From: Antedon mediterranea | Taxonomy: Eukaryota; Echinodermata; Crinoidea; Comatulida; Antedonidae | Length of the DNA stretch: 60,000 bases | Assembly: GCF_964355755.1 (NCBI RefSeq) | Contig: NC_092680.1 | Span: forward strand, 14,177,001-14,237,000 | Direction of reading: 5' to 3' | Shown: one piece after another, positions 22,878-35,360 of the stretch | Layout of the letters: each line of letters opens with the position of its first letter | Position numbering within the stretch: position 1 is the first letter of the stretch | The notes under the pieces: generated by a model | Told to the model about the DNA's origin: nothing | What the model saw: the letters and a program-made list of their open reading frames with translations, nothing else | Database searches by the model: none | Position numbers and translations under genes: made by a program

Positions 22878-25834
22878 GTGATCCTCATTTGCATAACAAT
22901 GTGTTTCAGTAGAGAGCGTATCGCTGGCTATAAGTATTCCGACGCTAAACTAAGCAAGGATGTATTCGTTTCTCTTAAAGAGCTGGGAATTCTAGCCACC
23001 CACCATCGCGGTTGTCGTGGAGGTAGATTCATACAGAGAGTAATACCAGTTAGGATATCCTCAAGACATAACCATAGGCAGTGTGGAAAAGGTTCCAGTG
23101 GATGTAACCCCCCTAACAACCTTGTTCATCTCGCTCAACAATATACTGGGTGGAATTTTCCTTCGTTTTTTAGTACTAATGCTCTATCGCTACCAAACAA
23201 AATGGACGAACTTGTCCATAGAGTTAAACAATCTGCCTACGACATCATTACAATTACGGAAACTCACCTCAAACCATTTATTTTAAATACGATTGTGGAA
23301 ATTGAAGGCTACTTTCTTATTAGATCAGATAGACCATGCGATAGAAGAGGCGGAGGAGTAGTCGTATATGTGAAAGACTCAATTCCTTATAAAGTTTGGT
23401 CAGAAATTAAGGATGAAGCATTCGAGAGTATATGGATAACCATTCGTCCCAAACGCTTGCCACGCAAAATCGCGAATATAACCATAGGATTGATCTACCA
23501 CCCTCCAAATTCAAATGATTTAGAAATGTGCAACCATATTATTCACAGTCTTGATTATGTGTGCTCAAAGCACCCGGAAACCGGCATCGTGATTACTGGT
23601 GATTTTAACCGCATGAAGGACTATAAATTGGTAAAGTTCCCGCTAAAGCAACTAGTTAAAATACCCACAAGAAAGGAAGCGATTCTCGATTTGTTTTATA
23701 CGTCATTGGGAGAGTTTTATTTGGCCCCTATCACCGAGCCTCCTCTTGGCCTTTCGGACCATAGGGTAGTTATCTGCAAGCCGGTCGCAAATGTGAAACT
23801 TGATCACTACTACACTAACAAGAGCCTTAAGAGGTTGTTAACACAGAACAATAAACTTTTGTTTTTTGAGGACATTTGTAGTATTAGATGGCATGATATG
23901 TATAAGTTAAATGATTGTTATAGTCAATTTAAGTTTTTTAATGATAAGTTACAATCTTTATATAACCATCATTTTCCCCTTGTTCCCTTAACACAGTAGC
24001 CTATGTGATGGATAAACCCTGGGTTACTTCCAAATATAAGAATCTTATTCGTAAACGTCAAATTGCTTTTAAGGAAGGAATTCTTATTGAGTTCCGCTCA
24101 CTGAGAAACAAAGTTAACCGGATGTCAAAATCCCTACGTAAATCTTTTTACAAAAAAAATGTAGCTAAGCTCTTGAATTTGGATTCCCGATCCTGGTGGA
24201 AGCACACCAAAAGGTTTCTCAATCTAGGATGCAAAGAAAATCATGCACTTGTAGGAATGTCAAATTTGCTGTGTAACGGCAATAATACCTTGCTTTCAAA
24301 TAAAATTAATCAATTTTTTGCCTCATTGACCACGGAATTTAACCCCCTCCCTCCCCTAGATCCACTATTAGATATTGATGAAATCCCTAGTCACCTTATC
24401 ATAGAGCTGGAAACTGTCAGGATTAAACTTAATCAAATTAAATGTAATAAAGCCCCTGGTCCAGATGACCTTCCCCCCTGGGTGTTTAAAGAGGGTGCTG
24501 AGATTCTTGGTCCTTTATGTGCTATTGCTAACTCAAGTGTTAGAAACGGATGGGTTCCCCAAGAATGGAAACAAGCCAATATTGTCCCAATCCCAAAAGT
24601 GTTTCCCCCAAAGTTGGTCGAAAGTGATCTCCGCCCAATAGCTTTAACTCCTATAATGGCAAAGGTAATTGAGAGCCTAGTGGGCGAAATGATCTGGCAC
24701 CAAGTTAAGGATAAGATAAACCTAAACTAATTTGGTTGTTGTAAAGGTGTTTCTACGGTTGACGCCTTAATTGAATTCTTTAATGTTTGTTTCCTTGCCA
24801 CTGATGCGGGCGAAGAGGTTAGAGTTTTATTATTGGATTTTAAAAAGGCCTACGATTTGATCGACCACAAAATTCTATTAAACAAACTCATTGCGCTGGG
24901 GGTTGATAGTCACCTGATCCGATGGGTTAATGCCTTCCTGTATAACCGACAACAACGTGTTAAAATTGGTGATAGTCTTTCTGAATGGCTATCGCCAAAC
25001 GGAGGCATACCCCAGGGGTCGTGGATTGGCCCTATTATGTTTATTATTTTTATCAATGACCTTTTAAATGGTAAACCATGTGTTAAATTTATGGATGATA
25101 CTACTGTATTCGAAAGGGTGTCTAAACTGTCCAATAGTAATTAACTTGCAAAATATAGCTAACTCGGCCCTTGCATGGACTCGGCTTAACCATATGACCC
25201 TCAATGCTAAAAAAACATGTGAATTAATTGTGAGTTGTAAGAAAAACAAGTTGATATTTAATCCTCTAATTATTAATAAATGTATAGTGTTAACCAGGTT
25301 TGCCGTACTAAGCTCCTTGGGATTATTATATGTGACAATTTATCATGGCAACCCCATATTGATTCTTTGATAGCTAAATCAAACTCACGGTTATATTTAT
25401 ATTTCATTATTTTTATATTTCAATTGCGCCGGTCCGGTCTAGACGCCCAAGCCTTATGCTATTTCTATTGTTGTGTTATCAGACCTGTACTAGAATACGC
25501 CGTCCCCGTTTGGGGAACGTGCTTAACTAAATTGCAGTCTGACCAACTGGAAAGTATCCAACGAAGGGCGCTTAGAATCACGTTCCCAGAGCTCAGTTAC
25601 AACAAAGCAATGGCTCAATGTAATGTGCCTGTGCTATGTGAACGTCGAACTAGACTGTGCAAGGATTACTATCAGAAACTTAAAAACCCTTCCCATAGAC
25701 TACATCACCTTCTGCCAAAAGCGCCTAAATCTAGATACAATTTAAGACAAGTTAAAGAATTTTGCATTCCAAAAATAAAAACGGAACGATCAAAAAATTT
25801 TATTGTAAACTTTGGTCTCTTTCACAAGTGGTAA
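22878..25834 (+). pseudogene. LINE-2 endonuclease/reverse transcriptase, broken by frameshifts and a stop
   Basis: 22878-23999 encodes an APE-type endonuclease: SAYDIITITETHL, RRGGGVVVYVKD, YHPPNSND, VITGDFNRMKD and LGLSDHRVV, the last holding the catalytic Ser-Asp-His. A frame change near 24000 leads to 24005-24730, with KAPGPDDLPPWVFK, WKQANIVPIPK and LRPIALTPIMAKVIE. A stop TAA at 24728-24730 interrupts just before FGCCKG, where this family usually has Gln. 24833-25144 carries LDFKKAYDLIDH, GGIPQGSWIGPIMFIIFINDL and KFMDDTTV, the catalytic Asp pair. More frame changes follow near 25135 and 25290. The C-terminal region (25280-25834) has RPVLEYAVPVWG and LESIQRRALRI. It is clearly non-functional. 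Confidence 0.88.
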
Positions 25835-25917
25835 GCATACATATATATCCCTGCACAGTCGCTTCGTTCCCTGACTTGACTTCAGTTTGTCTGTTCTTCG
25901 ATGTTTTTGTGTTATTA

Positions 25918-25947
25918 GTTATCCGCTTGGTATACCAAGCGGATAAC
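25918..25947. repeat. Perfect 30-bp palindrome, 5' terminus of HINE-C X
   Basis: Two 15-bp arms (GTTATCCGCTTGGTA and its complement) abut with no loop. Other copies have shorter stems with loops, such as GTTATCCGC TTAGTA GCGGATAAC. Confidence 0.9.
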
Positions 25948-25977
25948 TCCTTGTTATTGTATGAGATCAACATTTTT

Positions 25978-28900
25978 GGTTATCCGCAACTAGTAAGTTG
26001 CGGATAACCCTTGTTATTGTAAATATCTTTTTTCTTCATCTTTATTAGTTATCCGCATTGAGCGGATAACTCCTTGTAATCGTCCTGGATCTTTTTCTGC
26101 TTCTTTCTTTCTCCCCCATTTTTGTGCAGAACGTATCTCAAAAACTTGTAAACATAACATTTCATAACTTTATCAACATATGGGCATTTACGTGAAGTTG
26201 TGCACCTCCTATTTTGGAATGACGTCAGAGTTGCGCAACATGACTTACGCGCGATTTTATGATTTTTTATGATTGATCATAGACTAAAAACCAAGCATAA
26301 TTTTGTTTTGACACTTTGTGAAAATTTAAGTCATATCAGGGGCAAACTTTTTGTGGATTAAAAATGGCACGTTTTACAAGAAGTTACGCGCGCACGCGTA
26401 TTTAAAATTTCAAATTGCGCAAAATTAATTTCTAATCAACTTTTTACGCGATTCATGACATTTTGCGCATGTAAAAAATTCCCACGGGCGCGCAAATTTT
26501 TACGCGCGCGGTGGCGAACGTAGCGCTAAAACATCCTTTTTTTGCGTGAATTATGTTTTATAAGCCTTTTATAGTAATTTGACCAATTTTTATACAATTT
26601 CTACTTAAAATTACGTCATACGAGCACGTCGAATTGTTCAATTTGCACGCCTTTTTAATGAAAAAGTTCAACAATTTGTCAAAATTATGCCTTTTTTTAA
26701 ACAGTCATAGATTCTAAACTACGAGGTAAACCTTTTTTTAATTACATATTCTGGAAGTTGATGAGTTGTAGATATCGGATCATGAATCAATATGGCTAAC
26801 CGGACATTGTGATGTCATCGTATGGCCACACGAATGTAAAATATAGGATTTTTGTCTCTTTCGTTATTGCTCATCACATTCAACAGAGCGCATCTCGCTT
26901 ATACGTATTCCATTTCCCCCGAGATTTTAATATTGTCTCCGTCTATCAACTATCTTTCGCATGAGTTAAATATATTTTAATTTTTCTAACGTCATCATGT
27001 CTAAAAATGTAAATAACGTGGGTCACATATTTTCATCTTTACATTAAATTTCAATCTGTTATAGCTCGTCAGAATAAAAAGTGATAATCATGATTACAAC
27101 GTTTTCTGGAAGCTATTGGATTGTAGATACGAATTCATGTAAACATTTTGCCAATCGGATGTTCTGACGTCATCATATGGCCAGTTGAATAAAAAAAGTC
27201 GTATTTTCATATTTTACGTAATAGTTCATCACATTTAAAAGGGCGCGCATCTATATTTTACGTATTCAAATTTCTTCTACACTTGAATATGTTGTTCCTG
27301 AGATAATTTCCTTCCGAAATTGCTATCTAAGTGTTTCATTTTGATACCGTCGCCATGTTAAAAATTTGAATAAATGGCGGGTCCCGTAATTTCACCTATT
27401 CTACACTGTATGTAATATGTATACAGATTATACTGTAGTGTTTGCATGTATATACTATATGACACAAAATTGACAGAATTCAGCACTAACAGCATATCAT
27501 ATTCTTCAGTTCTTGTCATAATGCCATAATCTTTATCTGTGTGCAATATTCCAACGTATGACGTGCACGTGGCGTTTGTCGTGGTGCGGATAACTAACTC
27601 GTCAAAGTGACGAGTTTCATGTCTAGTTCTTCTTTCTTTCCCGGATTTTTGTGCGTCGCATATCTCTCATCCTTGTCAACATAAGATTGTATAACTTTGT
27701 CAAAAGATTGACCTGTAGCTGTAGATGTGCAAGAAACTTCGTTATATGACTTTAGAGTCGCGCAGCGTGAGTTACGCGCGATTTTATGAATTTCAATGAT
27801 TGGTCATAGATTATAAACCAAAAGTAATTTTATATTGAAACTTGGTGAAAATTTAAGTTAAATTAAGGGCAAACTTTCTATGGATTAAAAATGACATGTT
27901 TCACAAGAAGTTACGCGCGCACGCGCATTTAAAAATTTAAAATGCGCAAAATTAATTTCTAATCAACTTTCTACGCTGATCATGACATTTTGAGCATGTC
28001 AAAAATTCCCACGCGCGCGAAAAAAATTACGCGTAAGGTGCGCACGGAGCATGAAAATCATGTGTTTTTCTCTTGAATTATAATTTTACAGTCTTTCCTA
28101 GTTATTTTAAAAAAGATTGACATCATTTCAAATTAAAATGACGTCATACGAACACGTTGATTTACACCATTTGCGTGCGTTTTAGTTGCAAAAGTGACAA
28201 CATATTGTCAAAATTAAGCCTATTTTTAATCTATTATAGCTCCTCAGGATCATCCACGACCCCCAATTTTTTTAATTTAATATGTAAGCAGATATGTTGT
28301 AGATATGAATTCATGCCGAACCTTTACCACTCGAATGTTATGACGTCATCGTATGGCCACACGAATGTAAAATATAGGATTTTTTACTCTTTCGTTATTG
28401 CTCATCACATTCAACAAACCGCATCTCGCTTATACGTATTCCATTTCCCCCGAAATTGTAATATTGTCTACGTCAATCAACTATCTTTCGCATGAATTAA
28501 AAATATTTTAATTTTTATGACATCATCATGTCTAAAAACGTAAATAACTTGGGTCACTTATTTTCATCTTTACAGTAAATATCAATCTGTTATAGCTCGT
28601 CAGATTAAAAAGTAATAATCATGATTAAAACGTTTTCTGGAAGCTATTGGATTGTAGATATGAATTGATGTGAATATTTTGCCAATCAGATGTTGTGACG
28701 TCATCATATGGCCAGTTGAATTAAAAAAGTCATATTTTCATCTCTTGCGTCAAAGTTCATTGCGTTTAAACGAGAGCGCATCTCACTTTTACGTTCCCAA
28801 AATTCTTCAAATTTGTTTTAATGTAATTATTTAGATAATTATCTTCTAAAGTGGTTATCTTTATATGTCAATTTGATGATGTCATCGTGTTAATAATTGG

Positions 28901-29146
28901 ATTTTAAAGATGGGTCTCGTAATTCCGTCTATGCTACACTGTATATAACATATATACAGTTTATTCTGTAAAATACTGTAATATGGTGTATGCTACATAA
29001 TAGGTACAATTCAGCACTGTAAACATTTTTATTTCATGTCAAAGGATGGCATAATAATTGTCGAGGTTCATAATTAGTTTAAAGTACGTGCATGTTGCGT
29101 ATGCGCGGATAACCCGAACTCGTCAAAGTGACGAGTTCAAATCTAG
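25978..29146 (+). mobile_element. HINE-C element Y
   Basis: The 5' hairpin GGTTATCCGCAAC/GTTGCGGATAACC (25978-26009) differs from the other copies by its outer GG/CC. The only 3' end with GCGGATAACCC is the one ending at CTAG 29143-29146, so this pair belongs together. That match supports nesting rather than simple tandem read-through. The body at 27627-29100 carries the usual HINE-C blocks. Confidence 0.7.
26047..27626 (+). mobile_element. HINE-C element Z
   Basis: The 5' hairpin is GTTATCCGC ATTGA GCGGATAAC (26048-26070) and the 3' end is GCGGATAACTAACTCGTCA, TGACGAGTT, CTAG (27623-27626). The body is AT-rich with ACGCGCGCACGCG runs, a TGACGTCA octamer near 26220 and repeated CATCATATGGCCAG and CATCGTATGGCCAC blocks. 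No coding; short minus-strand frames such as 27358-27546 are incidental. Confidence 0.82.
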
Positions 29147-29161
29147 TTTTTCTGTATTATT

Positions 29162-30638
29162 AGTTATCCGCTTAGTAGCGGATAACTCCTTGTAATCGTC
29201 CTGTTACTTTTTTTTTTTTTTTTTCTTATTTCTTTCTCCCTCATTTTTGTGCCTCACGTATCTCAAAAACTTGTAAACATAACATTTCATAACTTTGTCA
29301 ACATATGGGCATTTACGTGAAGTTGTGCACCTCCTATTTTTGAACGACGTCAGAGTTGCGCAACGTGACTTACGTGCGATTTTATGATTTTTTATGATTG
29401 ATCATAGGCTAAAAACCAAGCATAATTTTGTTTTGACACTTTCTGAAAATTTAAGTCATATCAAGGGCAAACTTTTTGTGGATTAAAAATGCCATATTTT
29501 ACAAGACGTTACGCGCGCACGCGCATTTCTCCTTTATTTTTGTGTCTCGCTTATGTAAAATATGTGTAAACATAACATTTTATAACTTTGTCAACATATG
29601 GGCATTCACGTGAAGTTGTGCACCTACTATTGTGAATGACGTCAGAAATGCGTAACGTGACTTACGCGTGATTTTATGAATTTCCCGTATTTAACATAGA
29701 TTGAAAACCAAATAACAATTTATGTTGAAACTTAGCAAAAGTTTAATTTATATCTTGCGCTAACTTTTTGTGCACTAAAATGGCATGTTTTACACGAAGT
29801 TACGCGCGCACGCGCATTTAAAATTTAAAATGCGCAAAATTAATTTCTAATCAACTTTCTACGCTGATCATGACATTTTGAGCATGTCAAAAATTCCCAC
29901 GCGCGCGAACAATTTTACACGCGTGGTCCGCACGTAGCGCTAAAAACATCTTTTTTTGCGTGAATTATGTTTTTCCAGCCTTTTATAGTAATTTTACCAA
30001 ATTTTAAAACAATTTAGACTTAAAATTACGTCATACGAGCACGTCGAATTGTACAATTTGTGCGTGTTTTTAATGAAAAAATTCAAAAATTCGTCAAAAT
30101 TATGACTTTTTAAACAATCATAGATTCTAAACTACGAGGTAAACTTTTTTTTACTTACATATTCTGGAAGGTGATGAGTTGTAGATATCGGATCATTAAT
30201 CAATATGGCTAACCGGACATTGTGACATCATCGTATGGCCACACGAATGTAAAATATCGGATTTTTTACTCTTTCGTTATTGCTCATCACATTAAATGGA
30301 GCGCATCACGCTTATCTGTATTCCTTTTTCTCCGAGATTTTAATAGTGTCTAGGTCAATCAACTATCTTATGCACGAGTTAAAAATATTTAATTTTTATA
30401 ACATCATCATGCCTAAAAATTTAAATTACGTGTATACAGATTATACTGTGTACTTTAAAATGTATATACAATATGACAAAAAAATAGACAGCATTTAGCA
30501 CTAACAACATATCATATTCTTCAGTTCAGGTCATAATACCATAATCTTTTTCTGTGTGCAACATTCCAACGTATGACGTGCACGTGGCGTTTGACGAGCG
30601 GATAACTAACTCGTCAAAGTGACGAGTTTCATGTCTAG
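29162..30638 (+). mobile_element. HINE-C element W with internal duplication
   Basis: The 5' hairpin is at 29163-29185 and the 3' CTAG at 30635-30638. At about 29527 the sequence jumps back to the start of the body (TTTATTTTTGTGTCTCGC), so the first ~370 bp are duplicated in diverged form. That points to recombination between two HINE-C copies. Confidence 0.78.
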
Positions 30639-32190
30639 TTCTTCTTTCCTTCCTTCCTTTTTGTGAGTCGCGTTTCTCTAAAATGTGTAAACATAACATT
30701 TCATAACTTTGACAACATATGGGCATTTACGTGAAGTTGTGCACCTCCTATTTTTGAATGACGTCATAGTTGCGCAACGTGACTTACGCGCAATTTTATG
30801 AATTTCAATGATTGATCATAGATTAAAAACCAAAAGTCATTTAGTATTGACACTTTGACAAAATTTAAGTCATATCAGGGGCAAACTTTCTACGGATTAA
30901 AAATGGCATGTTTCACAAGAAGTTACGCGCGCACGCGCATTTAAAATTTCAAAATGCGCAAAATTAATTTCTAATCAACTTTTTACGCGTTTCATGTCAT
31001 TTTGAGCATGTCAAAAATTCCCACGGGCGCGCAATTTTTTACGCACGCGGTGCGCATGTAGCGATAAAAACATATTTTTTTCTCTTGAATTATATTTTTC
31101 AAGCCTTTCCTAGTAATTTTGAAAACAATTTAGAACTTTTCCAGTTTAAATAACGCCATACGAACACGTTGAATTAGACAATTTGTGCGCGTTTTTTATG
31201 AAAAAGCTTAAAAAATCATCAAAATAATGTCTTTTTTTAAACAGTCATAGTTTCTAAAGTAAACCGTGAACCGTTTATTTTTATAACAAAATCTAGAAGT
31301 TGATGAGTTGCAGATATCGGATCATGCATCGATAAGGCTAAAAAAACATTGTGACGTAATCGTATGGCCACACGAATGTAAAATATAGGATTTTTGTCTG
31401 TTTCGTTATTGCTCATCACATTCAATGGAGCGCATCACGCTTATCTGTATTCCTTTTTCTCCTATATTTATATATTGTCTAGGTCAATCAACTTTCTTTA
31501 GCATGAGATAAAAATATTTTAATTTTTATAACGTCATCATGCCTAAAAATTTTAATTACGTGGGTCATTAATTTCATCTTTACAGTCAATTTTAATCTGT
31601 AATAGCTCGTAAGAATAAAATGTGATAATCACGATTAAAACGTTTTCTGGAAGCTATAGGATTGTAGATACGAATTCATGTAAACATTTTGCCAATCGGA
31701 TGTTGTGACGTCATCACATTGCCAGTTGAATAAAAAAAGTCGTATTTTCATATTTTGCGTAATAGTTCATCACATTTAAATGTGCGCGCACCAACATTTT
31801 ACGTATTCAAATTTCTTCTACACGTTAATATGTTGTTGCTAAGATAATTTTCTTCAGAAATTGCTATCGTTGTGTTGTTTTTTTTATGACGTCATCATGT
31901 TAAATATTTGAATTAAAGGCAGGTCCCATAATTCAGTTAATATGTCATATAATAATACAGTAGTACAATGTACACCAGCATAGTCACTGATGTGAGCAAA
32001 TTGTTGTTTGCTGCCCTCTGTATCATGTAGAATTAATGTCTCCTTTTATACACAGTGTACTGTATAATTATAATAGCCTACAAGGCGAAAATACAGGACC
32101 ACCTCTTATTATAGTTTTTAACGTATGACGTGCACGTGGCATCTGTCGTGCGGATAACTAACTCGTCAAAGTGACGAGTTTCATGTCTAG
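30639..32190 (+). mobile_element. HINE-C body lacking its own 5' hairpin (part of X)
   Basis: It begins TTCTTCTTTCC right after the CTAG of W and runs through a full HINE-C body to CTAG 32187-32190. Under the bracket model this is the remaining body of X. A tandem copy with a lost 5' end would look the same. A unique block at 31940-32100 is not found in the other copies. Confidence 0.7.
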
Positions 32191-32241
32191 TTAGGTTATA
32201 TGCATGATATGCATATAACCTCTTGATTCTGTCAAAATCTT

Positions 32242-32265
32242 TATTTATTTATTTATTTATTTATT
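32242..32265 (+). repeat. (TTTA)n microsatellite, insertion site of HINE-C5
   Basis: A TTTA run lies just inside the HINE-1 5' end. In array copies the same place is TTTATTTATTC. HINE-C5 inserted at its end. Confidence 0.85.
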
Positions 32266-33843
32266 AGTTATCCGCTTAGTAGCGGATAACTCCTTGTAAT
32301 CGTCCTGTTTCATCAAATTTTTTTTCTGTATTATACTTCTTTCTTTCTGTCATTTTTGTGCGTCGCGTTTCTCTAAAACGTGTAGACAGAACATATCGTA
32401 ACTTTGTCAACATATCGACATTTACGTGAACTTGTGCACCTCCTATTTTTGAATGACGTCAGAGTTGCGCAACGTGACTTACGTGCGATTTTATGAATTT
32501 CAATGATTGATCATAGACTAAAAACCAAACATAATTTTGTTTTGAAACTTTGTGAAAATTTAAGTCATATCAAGCGCAAACTTTCTATGGATTAAAAATA
32601 GCATGTTTCACAAAAAGTTACGCGCGCACGCGCGTTTAAAATTTTAACGTGCGAAATATAAACTTCTAATCAACTTTCTATGCGTTTCATGTCATTTTGA
32701 GCATGTCAAAAATTCCCACTCGCGCGAACATTTTTACGCACGCGGTGCACACGTAGCGTTAAAAACATATTTTTTTCGCGTGATTTATGTTTTTTCAGCC
32801 TTTTCTAGTAATGTTACCAAATTTTAAACAATTTCGACTTAAAATTACGGCATACGAGCACGTCGAATTAGATAATTTGCACGCGTATTTGGTGAAAAAG
32901 TTCAAAAATTCGTCAAAATTATGCCTATTTTTAAACAGTCATAGATTCTAAACTACATGGAGAACTTTTTTTTAATTACATATTCTGGAAGTTGATGAGT
33001 TGTAGATATCGGATCATGCATTAATATGGCTAACCGGACATTGTGACGTCATCGTATGGCCACGCGAATATAAAATATAGGATTTTTGTCTCTTTCGTCA
33101 TAGCTCATCACATTTAATAGAGCGCATCTCCACTTATTCGTTGTCCATTTTCATTCCGATTTTAATATATTCTAGATCTATCAACTATCTTTTGCATGAA
33201 TTAAAAATTTTAAAATTTTTTTAACGTCATTATGCCTAAAAATTTAAATTACGTTGGTCATTAATTTCATCTTTACAGTAAATTTTAATCTGTTATGCCT
33301 CGTAAGAATAAAATGTGATAATCACAATTAAAACGTTTTCAGGAAGCTATTGTATTGTAGATACAAAATCATGTGTAAATTGTGCCAATTGAATGTTGTG
33401 ACGTCATCATATGGCCAGTTAAATAAAAAAAGTCGTATTTTCATCTTTTGCATTATATTTCATTACATTTAAAAGAGCACGCATCAATATTTCACGTATT
33501 CAAATTTCTTCTACACATTAATACGTTGTTGCTGAGATAATTTCATTCAGAAATTTCTACTTTTACATTTCATTTTGAAACCGTCAAGATGTTAAAAATT
33601 ACAATAAAATACGGGTCCCGTAATTTCACCTATTTTACACTGTTTGTGATATGTATACAGATTGTACTGTGTATACTATATGACACAAAATAACAGAATT
33701 CAGAAATAACAACATATCATATTCTTCAGTTCAGGTCATAATGCCTTAATATTTTTCTGTGTGCAATATTCTAACGTATGACGTGCACGTGGCGTTTGTC
33801 GAGCGGATAACTAACTCGTCAAAGTGACGAGTTTCATGTCTAG
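32266..33843 (+). mobile_element. HINE-C copy 5, inserted in HINE-1 copy i
   Basis: The 5' hairpin is GTTATCCGC TTAGTA GCGGATAAC (32267-32290). The 3' end is GCGGATAACTAACTCGTCA, TGACGAGTT, CTAG (33840-33843), followed by TT. HINE-1 sequence flanks both sides and is continuous across the insertion, so both ends are well defined at 1578 bp. Confidence 0.9.
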
Positions 33844-34838
33844 TTTATTCTTTCCTTAGCACTATTTTGTCCGTGAATTATCTTGATATCAGTTTCATCT
33901 ATCTAAGTCAATTTTTCAGAGTATATTCCTTATGGCCAGGAATCGATGTGGTTATATTTTCACGATGCGTAATCAAAAATTACGCGGTCTACGCGCGATT
34001 TTACGAAATCACGTTTGTAATCATATCTTCACAAGCATGAATCACAATTAAACAAAATTTGGTACTCATAAATTTCAGGTCATATTTCATCATATGGCAA
34101 TACAATTACGTGCGTAGCGCATATAACGCTTGCGTACGCGCGCTTAAAATGTTCAAAATTGTCAAAATTTATTTTCGATGAAATTAGAGTACGTTTCAGG
34201 CAATTTTAAGCGTTTAAAAAATTGCCATGAGTGCGCAGATTTTTGCACGCGCACTGCGCGTTATACGTTAATGCGCACTCTTTTTGTCCGATTTCGGTTG
34301 TACAACCTTTCTTTAATAATATCATCATATTTTATTCACTTTTCAACGCGTAATTGCCTTATACGAGCACGTCAAAAGTGACAGGCTACGCACGTGTAAG
34401 TTAACAAAATGGTGAAAATATGCTAAATTTTAAAATTAATATAGATCGTCAAAATGCTCGGGAACACATATTTTTTATTTCATTTTCTTGAAGTGTATGT
34501 ATCTTATGTATGATTTATTATTAAACTAAGGGAACAAAAGTTGATTAAGCCATAATTGATTGCATATTAAATTAAAAAAAATTCATTTCGACAATCAAAC
34601 AAATTATGACATTTTCTTAGGCCAAAATAACAAACTTAACATTAACTTTCTTCCTCCAAAAGTTCATATATTAAAGTTAAAAGTATATAGTTTGACAGTG
34701 CATCATTTTTGTACATTTTTAGAGATGTCATCATAGTAAAAAATTATAATTCATTGCGGTATTTAATAATCTATCTGCACCAAAGTGGTTACTGCATAGT
34801 AAATACACGGAGGAATTTTTCTACAATTTTTAGACAGT

Positions 34839-34906
34839 TGTGTATGGCTCGGTGGTGTGTGCTCGTGTCTATGGCACTCAAGGTACCGAGATCGAGTCTC
34901 ACCTTG
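34839..34906 (+). promoter_or_regulatory. tRNA-like A-box/B-box module in HINE-1 copy i
   Basis: TGGCTCGGTGG (34845-34855) and GATCGAGTC (about 34890-34898). The boxes are kept although the surrounding copy is diverged. Confidence 0.45.
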
Positions 34907-35360
34907 GGAAACGAAATAAGATTTTTTTTTTTATTATCCGTATTGTTTGTTCAAATTTATTTCTTAGTGTATATATTATACACATGATTTATAATGAAAT
35001 CTAGATAAAAAATAACTTATGTCTTTATTATTATGTAACAGCAAATGTGGTTTATGACATTATACGCAGAGGGATCTTTGATCGGATTGTGATACCGGCT
35101 ATTGTATTCGCGTTAGCAAGGTCCTATCATATATTATAAATAATTATAGAATCTGAGAAAATCAATGAATCAAAATATCTTTTAAAAATCAATTATCTTT
35201 ATTAAAATCAATGCATATAACCTATAATTCGTCATAGTGACGAATTAAATCTAGTTTGATTTATATCGTTGATGGATTTGATATATTTTTTCATTTAAGT
35301 ATAAGTATATATTTTTGTATAATTCAACCCAAAAGTTGCAATAAAAGTATTTTATCAGTT

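Larger units (their letters stand above)
25917..32190 (+). mobile_element. HINE-C outer element X, enclosing other HINE-C copies
   Basis: It starts with a perfect 30-bp palindrome (25918-25947; arms GTTATCCGCTTGGTA). The bracket-matched 3' end is GCGGATAACTAACTCGTCA..TGACGAGTT..CTAG (32187-32190). GCGGATAAC at the 3' end repeats the 5' stem. In the 25.9-33.9 kb region there are five 5' hairpins (25918, 25978, 26048, 29163, 32267) and five 3' ends (27626, 29146, 30638, 32190, 33843), and they pair like nested brackets. The pairing of X with 32190 rather than 30638 is inferred. Confidence 0.6.
32194..35254 (+). mobile_element. HINE-1 copy i, outside the array, split by HINE-C
   Basis: The 5' hairpin GGTTATATGCAT/ATGCATATAACC starts at 32194, four bases after a HINE-C CTAG. 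HINE-C5 interrupts at 32266-33843. The body resumes at 33844 (TTTATTCTTTCCTTAGC) and ends with the HINE-1 3' hairpin and CTAG at 35251-35254. It is more diverged than the array copies and keeps extra sequence around 34250, so it is an older insertion. The tRNA-like module is at 34839-34906. Confidence 0.85.
22633..35360 (+). mobile_element. LINE-2: CR1/Jockey-type retrotransposon, 3' UTR split by Helentron-like elements
   Basis: Endonuclease and RT coding lies at about 22878-25834. The 3' UTR begins at 25835, is interrupted by the HINE-C nest (25917-32190) and HINE-1 copy i (32194-35254), and ends at 35255-35360 with CAATAAAAG. AAGTCA flanks both ends (22627-22632, 35361-35366), which supports this as one insertion. 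22633-22877 is presumed 5' UTR or 5' truncation, with no clear ORF1. Confidence 0.7.

Noticed and set aside
22928-23119. Minus-strand frame over the LINE-2 endonuclease
   Set aside because: It is a shadow of the plus-strand coding sequence, which has clear endonuclease motifs.
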